Source: Watersipora subatra
Taxonomy: Eukaryota; Bryozoa; Gymnolaemata; Cheilostomatida; Watersiporidae
NCBI RefSeq assembly: GCF_963576615.1
Contig: NC_088712.1
Coordinates: 20,133,870-20,197,869 of the forward strand
DNA: 64,000 nucleotides
Direction: 5' to 3'
Below are positions 1-11,525 of the stretch, one piece after another; position 1 is the stretch's first letter; each line of letters starts with the position of its first letter. Position numbers and translations under genes: made by a program. The notes below the pieces were generated by a model. That model did not search any database and had not been told where the DNA came from. It saw only the letters and a list, made by a program, of their open reading frames with translations.

Positions 1-3000
1 AAAACTATACTGATATAATTTATATGAATATATTTTACTTCCAAATCCATGAGAAAGTGGCCCATCATGGTGTTGATTCACTAAAACTGTCCTTAACTTT
101 TACTTCTGACTAATTTTGAGGTTGAGAGATTCAGAACAATATATTCATCTTATCTTTACATTATCCACCTTTTCTCACAAGTCTACTACAAGACCAAGTT
201 TATGTGAGCAATAGTTAACCCAAAGCGTCATCATATATGTTACAGGGATCAATGTTTTGGCCAACAAAAAGAACGGAAAATAAATACAGCGCCCAGTTTT
301 GTAACAAACATTAAAAATGGAAAAATAAGCATAAAATTATTAGTCTAGAAATGTCAATGAAAAACAAAAATAGACTGCATTTTACGAACGCAAGTCTAAT
401 AATGGCAAAGCATATCGTGAGTGTTATACGTTTATATTTAGTACATCAGCATCATTATGTATGTTTGAAGCTGGCGCCAAACAGTTACTGAGAGTACAGT
501 CTATGCTATGAAAACAAACATGCAGCTAGCAGCATATTGCAATGTTGTGGCAGGCAAATAATTGATTGAAAGGAATGTTTGTTGATCCACTACCAATATC
601 TTATTGCAGTCCGAATCTAGGGTTTGAAGTGATAACACTCCTGTTTGAACTAGAGAGTGGCAGCTGTATCTGATAAAAAGTTGACTCTTTTAAAACTGTT
701 TATATAAGGCAGATAAGAAAGTAGCAGCCATCATTTTGTATGCATTTGCTTGCTGATGACATACACTATTTATAAGTTACCAGTATTAAGCAGCAGAAAC
801 TACTTACTTAATCTTTATTAACTGTGATCACAATCAGATCAAAACTATAATTATAATAATCATTCTTCAAAGAAAAACATGACCTCTGTCAGAGCAATGT
901 TAGCAAATATACCTATTTAACCAGGATTTTCTCAGTTTAATAGAAACTACCTTTGGCTGCAGCCATATCTGTGTTTGCCTTTACTTGAGAATTTTAATTG
1001 CAGCTTTGATATTTAAAAAATCAGCACAAGGTTGTCATTGATCCAGCTAATAATGTTGATTCTACCTTACCATGAGACTGGAAGCTCTACAAATGACAAT
1101 TTTACTCAATTTGGAAATAAACAGTATATAAACATAGAATACAATTAGAATACAAAAAAACCTTTTCTTATACATAAAGTGTGGCAAATATACTGCACGA
1201 AATTAAAAGTTATTGTCAGTATCTCCAGCGAGGGGATTTTGAAGGGAGAATGAGACATGCCTATTGGTTTTTTCAAACCAACTCACTAGATAAAGTAACA
1301 AAGTATAGCATATATTTACTAATGCTCACCACTAACTGAAAAACAGCGAAGTGTCTGCTAATAAAATACATCCCACCGTTTGAAGGGAGTCAGTGTGTGT
1401 GAGCTACATTTGTACTTTAACCAGCAAGGCAAGTGTACTACAATATAAGCGATTGTTACCAATTTAACTACAAAATAAATCCTCTGGTTCACGACAGAAG
1501 GTTTTTTTTGCAAGTTTCTATTGTTTCTGACAGTGAATAACTCATAAATTTCATTTGCATGTCTTATTTGAACAATTGTATATTCGGTTTGAGTTTAGTC
1601 AGAGATTAATGTTAGTATTGGAAAAATTCAACAACAGCGACAAAAAAACATATTTGGTTTTAGTTGTATTTCAAAATTTTAAAATTATTAGTCAATTTTT
1701 TATCATTACAAACCTGGAAAAATGAGTTAACATTATTTTTTAGCAGCAAAACTAATAAAAAAACATGGTTTAGGAAAAATTAATCAAACTTTACAAATTA
1801 TTTAATGTAATTTTATAGTCAAAGTATTTTAGGTACTAAAATTTACTAGGTGAATCTTTTATTTAACGAATTTGAAGTAATTCGGTAAAAATGGTCCTAA
1901 AAGTTTTTGGTTCTGTGTTATGCTTTGATGCTTTGATTACTTTAGCATATATGTGCCTTCTGTACTGCAAAACCGAGCTGATTGGTTTTACCCATTTTAC
2001 TTCACTAGCGCAGAGAAGCCAAAAAACGGGGACCTAAACTATTTATATTTATTATATAAAGTTTGTCGCTCCTCAATTAAACGCCATAGTGACTGGTATG
2101 CCTTCATGCTACTCAATTACATATTTCTGAAGTATAAGCTTATAGTAACTTGGTTTTTGTTTGTTTGTGTGCATTGAGGTTGAGTTGATGTCAAAAAGAC
2201 AAAATTGGCCTAATTGAGACCCGACCAAGCCGTAAGTGGAAGAGTATTGGGTGTACATCACGCTTAATCAGTGATGATTGAATACTTAATTACTCAGTTA
2301 GGTTAGATAAATGCTCTTAATAGTTGCTAAAATAAATTGTTATTCTATTAGAATTGATACATCACAGTTTAAGATTTGAATTGAAAATAAATTATTTTGA
2401 CCAGAATGTTAATTGAACTAGTATATGAGATTGCAACAAGGCATGGTTTAATGTCACTGGGTTAGTTTGATTGGAGCCCGAAATGGTTGTTAGCAATCAG
2501 GCTATTTAATCACAATCAGAGGCAATCCAAGTTATATTTTTAGCATTTTATGGCAGTTCCCAGCTCAGTAATAATATTTGTTTCGTCAAAAACATTTTCG
2601 AAAGTCAACATTATCTTCAACAACTTTGTTTATGTGATTTACATGCGAATGTTTCTTACTAAAACATGGATGTCAGCATCCGCTGCTGTATGGAGTTCTT
2701 TATTGCAGCATGATGAACTTCACAGTATCAAATGCATGACTTTTCTGTTGACACTACTAATCTTATCTTACCGGTCACCAGCTTGACGTTACAAATATGT
2801 TACAAAATATTTACTCAGTCAACATAATGTTGATAAGCAGGTGACATGCAGTCTACTTCCTGGTTACTACTCTTATTATGGTGAACTTTGTCCACCAACG
2901 TCATAGGATAATGTGGGTGGTCTGTTGTACATTAAGCCACAAATAAATACAAGTTTGATCAATGCCAATGCTTTGATTGGCTTGTGAGAGGAGCTAATCA

Positions 3001-3017
3001 TGTGCTCATTCTTTTAG
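1..3017. other. Intergenic, no gene seen
   Basis: AT-rich sequence with short A and T runs. The few open frames are short (under 80 codons), have no recognisable motif and are not repeated elsewhere in the window. It forms the upstream flank of the first FReD gene. Confidence 0.6.
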
Positions 3018-3024
3018 TATATAA
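3018..3024 (+). promoter_or_regulatory. Putative TATA box of FReD gene A
   Basis: A TATATAA motif lies 55 nt before the ATG of FReD gene A. Paralogue B has the same motif 58 nt before its ATG. The matching placement supports a real core promoter with a transcription start around 3045-3050. That start is inferred. Confidence 0.55.
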
Positions 3025-3072
3025 CTACAGGATGCAAAGTGATTAGAGCAGTAGAAACTTGACAACTTTACC

Positions 3073-3385
3073 ATGTCGACTTTTCCACAAACCACCCTGC
3101 TCATTCTGCTAATATCAGTTGTACAATCTAATGTTATTGAACCTGGAAGTGTTGAGCAAAACTTGTTTTTTTATCAACAGCAAATCCTTACTATTCATCA
3201 ACTTCTAAAGGCTGATTGCCCTGACCTTGACAGGTTTAAACGTGAACTCAACGATGATCACCTGAAGTCTCTAAACTTAGAGTTGGCAAAGCTTACACTA
3301 AACAGATTGCTGCAAACTCTTAAGTCATGTCGTTCTGATGCTTCTAAAAGTCATCCGGTAATGACCAGCTCTACCACCACACCAG
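3073..3385 (+). CDS. FReD A exon 1: signal peptide and paired-Cys region
   Basis: Encodes residues 1-104 and ends in phase 1 at CCAG|GTAATA. It has a hydrophobic leader, then a helix-like region with C49 (in ADCPDLD) and C86 (in LKSC), then a short TSSTTTP tail. The CPDL motif and the 37-residue cysteine spacing recur in paralogue B. Confidence 0.8.
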
Positions 3386-6300
3386 GTAATACATGACTTC
3401 TACAAAGTATGCATTGTTTTCTATATAACTCTACTAGCTTCTATAAAATCAATCCCTCCTTGTACAATCAGCTTGATATTTGGAGTCCTGATGATAATTA
3501 TTTTTTGCAAAATGCCCAGCTTACATAAACTCTCAAAGTCAAAAACTGCTTATAGAAATATTTACACATAATCTACAGTACGAAGATTATCATTAGAAAC
3601 TATGAAAAGAGAGATCACAACATGGTGGCAAATGAGTGGTAATTGAATACTTTGTCTATTAAAATTGTTTTCGTTCTAGTAGTGAGTGACAGGATTTCAG
3701 TCTTGTTAAGAGTAATTTGCTATAAATGGCCATAATTTCTCAAAATATGCTTATTGTCTAACCAGTACAACATGAATTGCAAGGTTCAAATGTTCATGTT
3801 TTCTTTTGTTTAGAAATAAATCATTTTAACATGCAAAGTTAATCAGTCAAACTTGAAACAGTAAGAATATTGAATACCTCTATATCACAGAAAGTTTCAA
3901 CAATATGACATAGTCAAATTGGTTTGTAGCAAACTTTTCATGGATATCCCTGTGCCAGGTAAATGTATCAGAGTATATCAGTATATCAGTTTATAAAAAA
4001 ATTATCTTTTAAACCATTTTAATTTACAGAAGCCAGGTCGATGTCAGCAGTGACAGAAAAAGATGCAACACAAACACTGTCTATAGCCAAAGGTAATCTC
4101 CTTTTTTCTTGCATGCAGCACATCTCATTACTGAAAAAAATTGACTATGTTACACTGTGAAGTACTATTTAGGCATTTGCTATACTAGCCCACATAATAT
4201 TAGCTTTTAAAAAATGTTTTGTTAGATTGCCAAGAACATTACGAAAATGGATCAGCTACTTCTGGAGTCTACCTAATAGATCCCCCTACCAGCAACTTCA
4301 AACCATTATATGTTTGGTGTGATTTTTTTGATGGCCATGGATGGACTATTGTCCAGAAACGTTTCGATGGCAAGGTCGATTTTTACCAAGACTGGTTGCA
4401 TTATAAAGAAGGATTTGGTACCATAACAGGAGAGTACTGGCTAGGTATGAAAGTTGGATTTATCTTCTTTTCAAGTATATTATTACTCTTTCACTACCAC
4501 AAGCTGATGTATTGGCTAGGGTTACTATCACGTTATGGCCGGAAGCCAATACATCGGATTTTAGACAGTGTGTTAGTTTGTTTACAATTACTCAGCTTTC
4601 ACTTCAGATAAACCAATAAGAATTGGTCTCCATAAAAGCAAGCTTGTTGCTAACAATATAGAATAATTAGCAGGCCTCTCACTAGCTGCTCACTCATTAT
4701 CAAACAGAAGTTCACCGCAAAAAAAAAACACAGACAAAAATAACACTGCTATCGTTTAAGCCGTATAAGCTTCTAACATTCTTCGTCATTGAGACTCCAT
4801 TAACTCTATATTGAGTGATTCCAATTATTTTGGTGCATGTATTCCAGGAAAAAATTGTACAAGTAACCGAATAATAAGGCGACAATCGAAATACCAATAA
4901 TGAAATCATTAGCAAAATAATGTTGGTATAGCTTGTAAAACTTTTTGCTGATTTCAAATGGCGTTGAATTAAGATTTTTTTAAATTTTCAAATGAAAAAT
5001 TGTCTTTTCAACAACTTGCTTTTTACGGTATGTGGATAAATTATTTATTTCTCCAGTTAACACAAACTTAGTGACGCTATGTCAACATTTGTGTGAACAC
5101 AAAACATAAATTCGGGCAAAGCTAGAAATAAATTTGGTAGCGAAATAGTTAACACACGTTATCATCTACACAATAGATGTTTTTTCCGAGGTTGATGTTT
5201 AAACAGACACCCAAACAAATAAATAAAAACATAACATTCAAGTCTTTTCTGCCTGTGTTGTAAAATATATAAAACCTGTAAGTTTTTGTGAATTAATTAA
5301 AAAAATTGAACACTAATCAGTTGATTCAACAATTAATTTTGCTACTTCAATGCTAAACGTAATGCTAAAACAAACTGGACATCCTTGTGGATATCATGAC
5401 CAAAGTTAATATTTTCATAATGTATGAAAGCCTGCATTTAAATTTGTATTGCTTTAATATTATTCATATTATTATATTTCAGGACTAGATAAGATTCACG
5501 CATTAACTCAGTCTAATAAGAAGCTGAACATTCTTCTTAAAGCAGCTGATGCGACTACAAAGTCAGGAACCTGGTCGAGATTTTTAATTGACAGTGAGGG
5601 AGACAACTACAGGCTAAATGTGAGTACACAGCACATAGAGAGGCATGAAAATAAATGAATGTTATTAGTGAGGGAGAGACAACTATGACGCAATTGTGAG
5701 TAGATGAGGTCATGTGAAAATTAAATAATGCCAGCAGTGAGATTTACAACTGCAAGCTGAATGGGATTACATAATTCACAGGGACATAAGGAAATGAATG
5801 TATGCTAGGAAAGATACAAACCACTTTCAGGAATAAGTATGTACATAGTACATTCCAACAAAAGAAAATGATTGTATGCTGGTAATGAGACAAAAACTAC
5901 AAGTTATTCTCATATTTGTGATTTATAGAACATGTATTATCTAAAACTTGAAAGCAATGGTATAAACAGAACAGCTGTATATATATACTCGTGATTCTTG
6001 ACTATAATAAGATACATGTCTGTCTGTTTGTATGTCTATCTAAAGCCACGCTAAGAGCATTAGAAAAAAGACTACCTAACACAGGAATAAAACCTGAGGC
6101 ATATGATCTAAAGTCAAAAACACACTCACTACATTACCTAGTCACCTTTAGAATTTACCGGATAATTGTGATAATGTGGTGGCAAAACGCTGAGAGCAGT
6201 GCTGGCTGTCTATAAATAATTGTTATAAGCCATATTGTTTAAAAGTTACAATAAGGTTTAATTGCCATTTTTAATTATTATTTTTTTCTTAGTAAGTAAC

Positions 6301-7371
6301 TTTAGATAAGTAGGTCCATAGCAAAAGATTTAATTAAAATTAAGCAAACTTTAAGGAATAAAAGTGCCAACAATTCGCTTCATTAAGCACATTCTTTCAT
6401 CATTAAAATCAATAAGACAGAAAAACTAGGCTTGAAGTTTCTAAATAGACTAATACAAAGTTTTACAAATTGGTTTGAAAAGGTTTGAAGAGGTTTTTTG
6501 TAAGTTTTCAAGAAACTTTGTTTTTGAGATTGTATTTACAATTATCATTATGAATTGAAATTTTCTATCAGCCTAAAACACTGTTCTAAAAAAACAACAA
6601 AATGATAGTAATGATGCACCAATCTCCCAATTTTCTTTGTTAAATAAAACAGTTGTTGTACAGATTTATTTCTTTGATCACTTGGTAAAAAGCAAAGTGC
6701 AATCTGTAACGCCAGTTAACCAGCATAAGTTGAATTAGTGTTTAATAAACTTATATAATTACAAATTTCTATATTTTTAACTTTTAACAAAGTTTTAAGT
6801 TTTTTTACAAAAAATGAAGGAAGTAGTAAACTATTAGGGTTGCTAGCAATTTAATAAAATATACTCTCATACACACACAACCTAACTTACAGATTTGTTG
6901 GAAAAGTTTATTAACCCAAAACCAATCATATACTGTATGTCCTGTCTGGTATCACATCTGACAATCAGAGAATTAAATTCACTTCAAGTTTTGCCAATAT
7001 CTTAATGGGATATATTTCTGTAACCCTCAAGATCTAGTGCACATTGCCAGTCAAGTTTTTGGGCTCTCTTAGTCAGTTTACACAATTTTATGCCATCATT
7101 TCTAACGGAGAAAATAGAAGCAAAATAGATATAACTACAGTATGATAAAGGATTAAAATGATATCTTATATATGTTGATTAAAAATGTTTCTTTTTTGGT
7201 GTAACAGATAAGTAATGCTGGTTATGAAGGAAGCTTAGATAGCTCTGCTTTGTTTTACCACGATGGAATGGAATTCAGCACTCCCGATCGGGACAATGAC
7301 GATGATGATTCATACAATTGTGCTGCTGCTATCGCAGGTTTGTACTGCTAGTGCACTTTCTTTACTTAAAA

Positions 7372-7414
<43 letters not shown>

Positions 7415-9046
7415 CATTTATATATATATATATATACGTATAATAGCTGTAACACCCAGCGTTGCCCGAGTAATAAAAATGTCTGTGGACCAAAACAAAT
7501 TCATATAACACACAGATACAACATTTACCATTGTAGTTTTCAAACTTAAAATCATGAGAAAAAATTTTTAAGCAGTTCAAATTAATTAGAAGAAAAAAGA
7601 AAACAACTGTAAAGGTTTTCAAGCTCTTTTAGACAACTACAGCTTTTAAATTTTATATCATGAAAAAAGTGTTTTGCTGAAATTAATTAGGAAGAAAATA
7701 AAACTGTAAATATATTAAACTGTAAAGTAATTTGCAAGTAATGGCTAAATATTTGCTGTTTAGCTATGGTTACAATGAAAAGTTTTTCATTAAATAAGGT
7801 AATAAAGAAGACCATTTTATTTTTATATAATTATAATTTAGTATAATTACGTATAAGTTATTTTTATTTAACATATAGCAACAGTTGCTATTCTAAATTT
7901 CAAACTGCATATTGTGAGAAAAGAGTATTGTGTATTTGAAATAAATCAAGAAAAAAATAAAAAAAACTGTGAAGGTTTTTAAACTTTTTCAAACAACTTT
8001 AACTTTCAAACTTTATATCACAACAAAAAGGTTTTGTGCAAGACAACTAAATTAAAAATAAACACCTTTAAAGGTTTTCAAACGACTGTAAATTTACAAT
8101 TTCATAACTTTCAGCATTGTGTAGGAAGGTTGTTTAAAAACCAAGTTGTTCTAAATCCAAAACACTCGGTCCCATTAAAATAAAACTATGTAAATTTTTT
8201 AATCCGTTGTAAAACAAGAAAAAAACTTCAATAAATTTTTTTTTTTCAGTAAATTATTTTTTAACGTTTTACATCATAAGCTGTACTGTATACAGTATAG
8301 TATAAATAGGAATGAGTAGATATAGATCGTATTAAACTTTAATCAAAAGTGTTCTATATATGATGTTGGAAATAGAAAACAAAAGTAAACCTTTGGTATG
8401 TTTAGCTCTTGAAACATCAAAGACATTAGAGGCTAAAATACAATACTAAAAATTCAATAAGAATGATAATAAAACAGTTAAAGATGCAACAGATCAGTTA
8501 CATCAAAGATTGTAAGAAAAAGAAAATATAAACAGCAATGGCATGTTTACTTTACTCTTTAAAGGAAAGTCTCCACTAAAACCATTTAGGGTAACTCGAC
8601 AGCAAGGGTTATCTCCCTAGGAATGTTTTTTAGTAGAGAAGGCGCTGTCCCAGATGGTTCCTCACTTTGTGTGAAGAATTTATGCATCGTGAAATGCTTC
8701 CCATTTGTTACCAAATATTTCCATGCATTGCCGGAGCTTTGTTAACTGCTACACGCGTGCTCCAGTTTGGTGAAGAGCCAAGTTTAGATTTGAGCTCCGA
8801 GATGACTAAATCTCAAAATGTTCGGTAAAAAACATAAGGCTAAAATAATTAGCACGCATATGGAGTATGCGGTATATGATAGCACAGCTAATCATTAAAT
8901 CGTGGTGGTTCAGTGGTAGAGCGTACGCATATTAATCTTGTTGCTGTTTTTGTAGAGAGTTCAAATCCATCAGACAACAGAATATTATTATCCAGATTTT
9001 AAGATCTATAGCTGGAGGAAGAGACATACTTTCGAATTTACATATG

Positions 9047-9077
<31 letters not shown>

Positions 9078-9222
9078 GTATATATATATTGGTATATGTT
9101 TGTATAAACAAATATTTATATGTACTTCGATATATACCTCACTATATATAAATTATATATATATACTCATGCTACAGACAGTACTGTTTCGGCTATTGAA
9201 GCCTCATCAGTGCAGCTCAGAG

Positions 9223-9274
<52 letters not shown>

Positions 9275-10850
9275 TGGGTGAAAATGAAAGTTAAAGTTAA
9301 GTTTAAAACAACTTTATTACTAATAGTTTCATATTGCCATGCAATAATCATCAGATAAAATTGTTAGCGCTGAAAACGACTTATATATAGATGGAAATAA
9401 AAGCGTAGGTCTTAAAATACCTAAATACACCACTGATACGTAGGATTAAAATTAGCAAGCAACACGATTTAAAGCCTCAACAATGCAGAAGCTTAAAAGT
9501 TAAGTCTTAAATTTGCTTAAAAGGAATTTGCCAGCATGTCTACATGTTGAAACTAGTTCACAGCGTTTGTTTAAGGTAGCAATGTTAGGATTGTATATAA
9601 TATAAAATTTCTCATACAGACATAGGTTGCATCTGCCTGTGGTCTTGTTGTATGATGTAGCTCTTTTGACTATGCTCCACTTGATGTTATATTCTATGCC
9701 TTGGTCTTTTAAGGTCCATATGTGCTTACTGAGCTCGGTACTTGATCTTTTCTCTACATTTCTAAAGGTTGTCATATGATTGTAATAGCGTTGTTTGAAT
9801 GTGGTGTCAGTCAATCCTATGTAATGTTCGTCCGCAGATTGATCATTGGTGGTGACTGTCGCCTTATATATAATTGACTTGCTCAGGCACTTTCCTTGTA
9901 GTGGGCAGCCATTCTTATGTCGGCAGTTGCATTCTCTTGGTTCTGTAGTTATAGGTGTCTCATTGTGATGCTGCAGCAATCTGGTATTATGAGCGCTAAT
10001 GATACTGCTCACATTGTTCATACAGCTGTAGCTTAATTTCACAAAGTTTCTATTGAAGATCTTACGAAGAGCGTGTGATTTAGGGAACTCTGTGTCCAGG
10101 ATATTAAAGAAAATCTTACCGATGTTACTAGCTACATTTTTACTGAATGGCGGGTTGTACCATAGTATCGGTCTTCGTCTGGTATTCTTGTCTCTGTTTT
10201 GCGCATTGTTTGTCGGGGCAGGCTGAAACACAAGCTTGTGTTTGTGTCCGCTTAGATTGAGTGCCTGCTGGTATATGTCAGTTTCGGTGGTAAATGTGGA
10301 GTTGTCTGATGACAAATTGCTCAGTCTCCTATTTATACCTAGTGGTATATTGTTTATTACTCCAAGTGGATGATTGGACTTGGCGTGTACATATTGTGGA
10401 TGTGTATTAGGCTTGTGGTAAATTCTGCGTATACCGGTCGTCAGGTTTAGGTTTACATCTAAGAAGTTGGCCACCTTTTTGTTCGCCGATATAGTTATGC
10501 GTAGTCCGTTCTTGTGGAAGATAGAGCAGAGTTTTTTCTTGATTTTCTCAGCTTCTCTTGGGGTCTTGTTGGTTATTCCTAGGCCGTCATCTCGATATAA
10601 ACCGAAAGTATTGCCTATCTCATCTTGGATCTGCTTGAGTATATAGGCTCCAACCAGCTCACAGCATTCCGCCCCATCATAGCTTCCCATAGTAATGTCA
10701 AATAACTCATTGCAGGTTTTCTTTTGCCATGGTGTATTTTGGCTGAACAGCAATGACTTTTTGGCGTGCATTTTTGGCTTCACCCAATTTTACATCGCTC
10801 TATTTTAATATTGAGCACTTTCATGCAAGAGACTGTGCATACTGCATCTA

Positions 10851-10934
<84 letters not shown>

Positions 10935-11455
10935 AATATATATATATATATACATACATGTATGATTAAGCTTCCATAAAACCAGTTTCCAGTATAAAAA
11001 GCTTCCAGTATAAACCACATATACCATGTATATATATATATACATTAGAACATTTTTAGAAGCTTAATCGTACATGTACATCAAGATATATATATATATA
11101 TATATATATCTTGATGTACATGTACGATTAAGCTTCCAAAAATGTTCTTATGTTGTTCAGTACCATTTGGTGAAAAAGGCAGTTTAGATTTTGCATGTCA
11201 TCGTTAGTTTGCTTGCGCAACTACCTTTTTGCTAACGGAATTAGTTATATTCAAGTTGGGTAATTGAAAATTTATATAAACTACATAGTTACCTTGTATT
11301 GTTTATGTCTGAATGATGTAGGTGCTTGGTGGTTCAAAAGCTGTCTACAATCTCAACTGAATGGAGTGTATGGTGCTACAGGATGGGGAGGAATAGTGTG
11401 GAAGACTACGGCCAATCATTACACAGAATCTGTAATTAGAGTGACCAGAGGTTAA
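3073..11455 (+). CDS. FReD gene A: secreted fibrinogen-related protein, six exons
   Basis: Spliced CDS with exons 3073-3385, 4030-4092, 4226-4444, 5483-5619, 7208-7337 and 11322-11455. They total 996 nt (331 aa plus stop), and all introns are GT/AG with compatible phases. Residues 1-19 look like a signal peptide. Residues 20-90 are an N-terminal region with cysteines at 49 and 86. Residues 91-125 are Ser/Thr-rich, and 126-331 form a fibrinogen C-terminal globular domain. The FReD shows DCQEHY, YVWCDF, a GWTIVQKR core, a calcium-site motif DRDND at 271-275, and the YNCA...AWWFKSC pair. The four FReD cysteines (127, 157, 282, 295) match the family's two disulfides. FReD proteins typically act as secreted recognition lectins; that role here is inference. 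Intron 5 carries a Penelope-like element on the opposite strand. Confidence 0.85.
4030..4092 (+). CDS. FReD A exon 2: short linker exon
   Basis: A 63-nt phase 1-1 exon between TTTACAG and GTAATC, encoding about 21 polar Ser/Thr/Ala-rich residues that tether the FReD. Its length is a multiple of three, so skipping it would keep the frame. Paralogue B has no separate equivalent; its first exon is longer instead. Confidence 0.6.
4226..4444 (+). CDS. FReD A exon 3: first FReD exon
   Basis: A 219-nt exon preceded by TGTTAG and followed by GTATGA. It begins DCQEHYENG and includes VWCDFFDGHGWTIVQKR and ends EYWLG, the standard start of a fibrinogen C-terminal domain with its first disulfide pair. 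Paralogue B has an exon of exactly the same length. Confidence 0.88.
5483..5619 (+). CDS. FReD A exon 4
   Basis: A 137-nt exon after TATTTCAG, ending at a GTGAGT donor in phase 0. It encodes GLDKIHALTQ through GDNYRLN, matching the family's GLDKIHxLT segment. Same length as in paralogue B. Confidence 0.87.
5620..7207 (+). other. FReD A intron 4
   Basis: No gene seen. Roughly 6290-7200 is recognisably homologous to intron 4 of FReD B (about 49005-49770 and 50255-50410), including the shared phrase GATCTAGTGCACAT. The pair is therefore a genomic duplication and not a retrocopy. Confidence 0.65.
7208..7337 (+). CDS. FReD A exon 5: calcium-site exon
   Basis: A 130-nt exon after TGTAACAG. It encodes ISNAGYEGSL, then MEFSTPDRDND (predicted calcium loop) and SYNCAAAIAG. 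The acidic run after DRDND is longer than usual (DNDDDD). Confidence 0.87.
7376..7440. repeat. (TA)n microsatellite in FReD A intron 5
   Basis: An uninterrupted TA run with two short CATACA breaks. The open frames across it (IYIYIY) are translation artefacts. Confidence 0.9.
7443..8180 (+). repeat. Dispersed repeat family X, copy 1
   Basis: Begins with a CCCAGCGTTGCCCGAGT-like end. It then shows about four diverged copies of a ~110-150 bp module containing AATTAATTAGAAGAA, AACTGTAAAGGTTTTCAA and a final ATATCATGA-like string. A second copy lies in reverse orientation near 15176-15450. No coding capacity; family not identified. Confidence 0.55.
8901..8978 (+). repeat. tRNA-like sequence (SINE head or tRNA pseudogene)
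   Basis: An A-box-like GGTTCAGTGGTAGAGCG is followed about 36 nt later by a B-box-like GAGTTCAAATCC at 8957-8968. The spacing fits a tRNA-type Pol III promoter. The arms do not form a clean cloverleaf, so a functional tRNA is unlikely. Confidence 0.45.
9040..9110. repeat. TA-rich microsatellite
   Basis: Interrupted (TA)n with ATGTATATATA variants, next to the hammerhead motif and the Penelope-like element. Confidence 0.8.
9165..9223 (-). ncRNA. Hammerhead ribozyme motif, type I (Penelope-associated)
   Basis: On the minus strand the conserved core reads CTGATGA, then a 3-bp stem II (GGC/GCC with a 7-nt loop), then GAAA. Stem III is short (ACAG/CTGT, loop TA) and is followed by the cleavage triplet GTC. 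Stem I pairs GCTGCA with TGTAGC, then an internal loop, then GCTC with GAGT. The predicted cut lies between 9177 and 9176 on the minus strand. Penelope-like elements are known to carry such minimal hammerheads in their terminal repeats. This one is on the same strand as, and just beyond, the Penelope-like ORF end. The 2-nt stem III loop suggests it would act as a dimer. Confidence 0.75.
9224..9270. repeat. (TA)n between hammerhead and Penelope element
   Basis: A pure TA run separating the ribozyme motif from the Penelope-like 3' flank. Confidence 0.85.
9270..10792 (-). mobile_element. Penelope-like retroelement, 5'-truncated
   Basis: Holds a 427-codon frame with RT and GIY-YIG-type parts. 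The body is bounded by a 13-bp inverted repeat (AAAATTGGGTGAA at 9270-9282 and its complement at about 10779-10791). (TA)n tracts flank both sides. It sits inside FReD A intron 5 in antisense orientation. The N-terminal RT motifs are missing, so the insertion cannot be autonomous. Confidence 0.75.
9500..10783 (-). pseudogene. Penelope-like RT/endonuclease ORF, N-terminally truncated
   Basis: Open for 427 codons without a stop. Residues 25-45 contain an FDITMGSYDGAE-like segment. The RT catalytic motif C reads LYRDDGL near residue 64. A Cys-rich linker, CNCRHKNGCPLQGKC, lies near residue 285. The C-terminus has a GIY-YIG-like nuclease region (IYKATV...HYIGLTDTTFKQRYYNH). These parts in this order are typical of endonuclease-bearing Penelope-like elements. 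The fingers and motifs A and B of the RT are absent because the ORF starts just upstream of motif C. The open frame suggests recent insertion or a younger truncated copy. Confidence 0.8.
10853..10954. repeat. Long (TA)n microsatellite
   Basis: About 100 bp of TA repeats with a small TAATATATAAA break. It overlaps several spurious IYIY open frames on both strands. Confidence 0.9.
11047..11148. repeat. Near-perfect inverted repeat with (AT)n centre
   Basis: Two arms of about 40-45 bp sharing AGCTTAATCGTACATGTACA are arranged head to head around (AT)n, with one visible mismatch (TTTTTAGAAG versus TTTTTGGAAG). A diverged single arm (ATGTATGATTAAGCTTCC) occurs at about 10957. It could extrude as a cruciform and lies 174 bp before FReD A exon 6. 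Confidence 0.85.
11322..11455 (+). CDS. FReD A exon 6: terminal FReD exon
   Basis: Starts after GATGTAG and encodes GAWWFKSC, LNGVYGATGWGGIVWKT and a final VIRVTRG before TAA. It completes the domain and supplies C295, the partner of C282. No equivalent exon was found for paralogue B. Confidence 0.85.
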
Positions 11456-11519
11456 TCTTTGTGTGAAATAATTTTATTAAAAATTTGATGACTGTCCCTT
11501 TGAAAGCAATGACACGTTT

Positions 11520-11525
11520 AATAAA
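11520..11525 (+). terminator. Putative poly(A) signal of FReD A
   Basis: AATAAA about 65 nt after the stop codon of FReD A, correctly placed for cleavage and polyadenylation. The sequence is AT-rich, so chance occurrence is possible. Confidence 0.4.

Noticed and set aside
4712..4957. 81-codon minus-strand frame in FReD A intron 3
   Set aside because: No motif, no homologue in the window and opposite to the gene; a chance frame.
5991..6215. 74-codon frame in FReD A intron 4
   Set aside because: Low-complexity start (CLFVCLS), no conserved motif and no counterpart in the paralogous intron.
9076..9270. 64-codon plus-strand frame over the hammerhead region
   Set aside because: Built largely from TA repeats and antisense to the ribozyme motif.
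10753..11045. Several open frames rich in IYIYIY on both strands
   Set aside because: They are translations of (TA)n microsatellites, as are those near 7263, 9076, 21712, 21844 and 52089.
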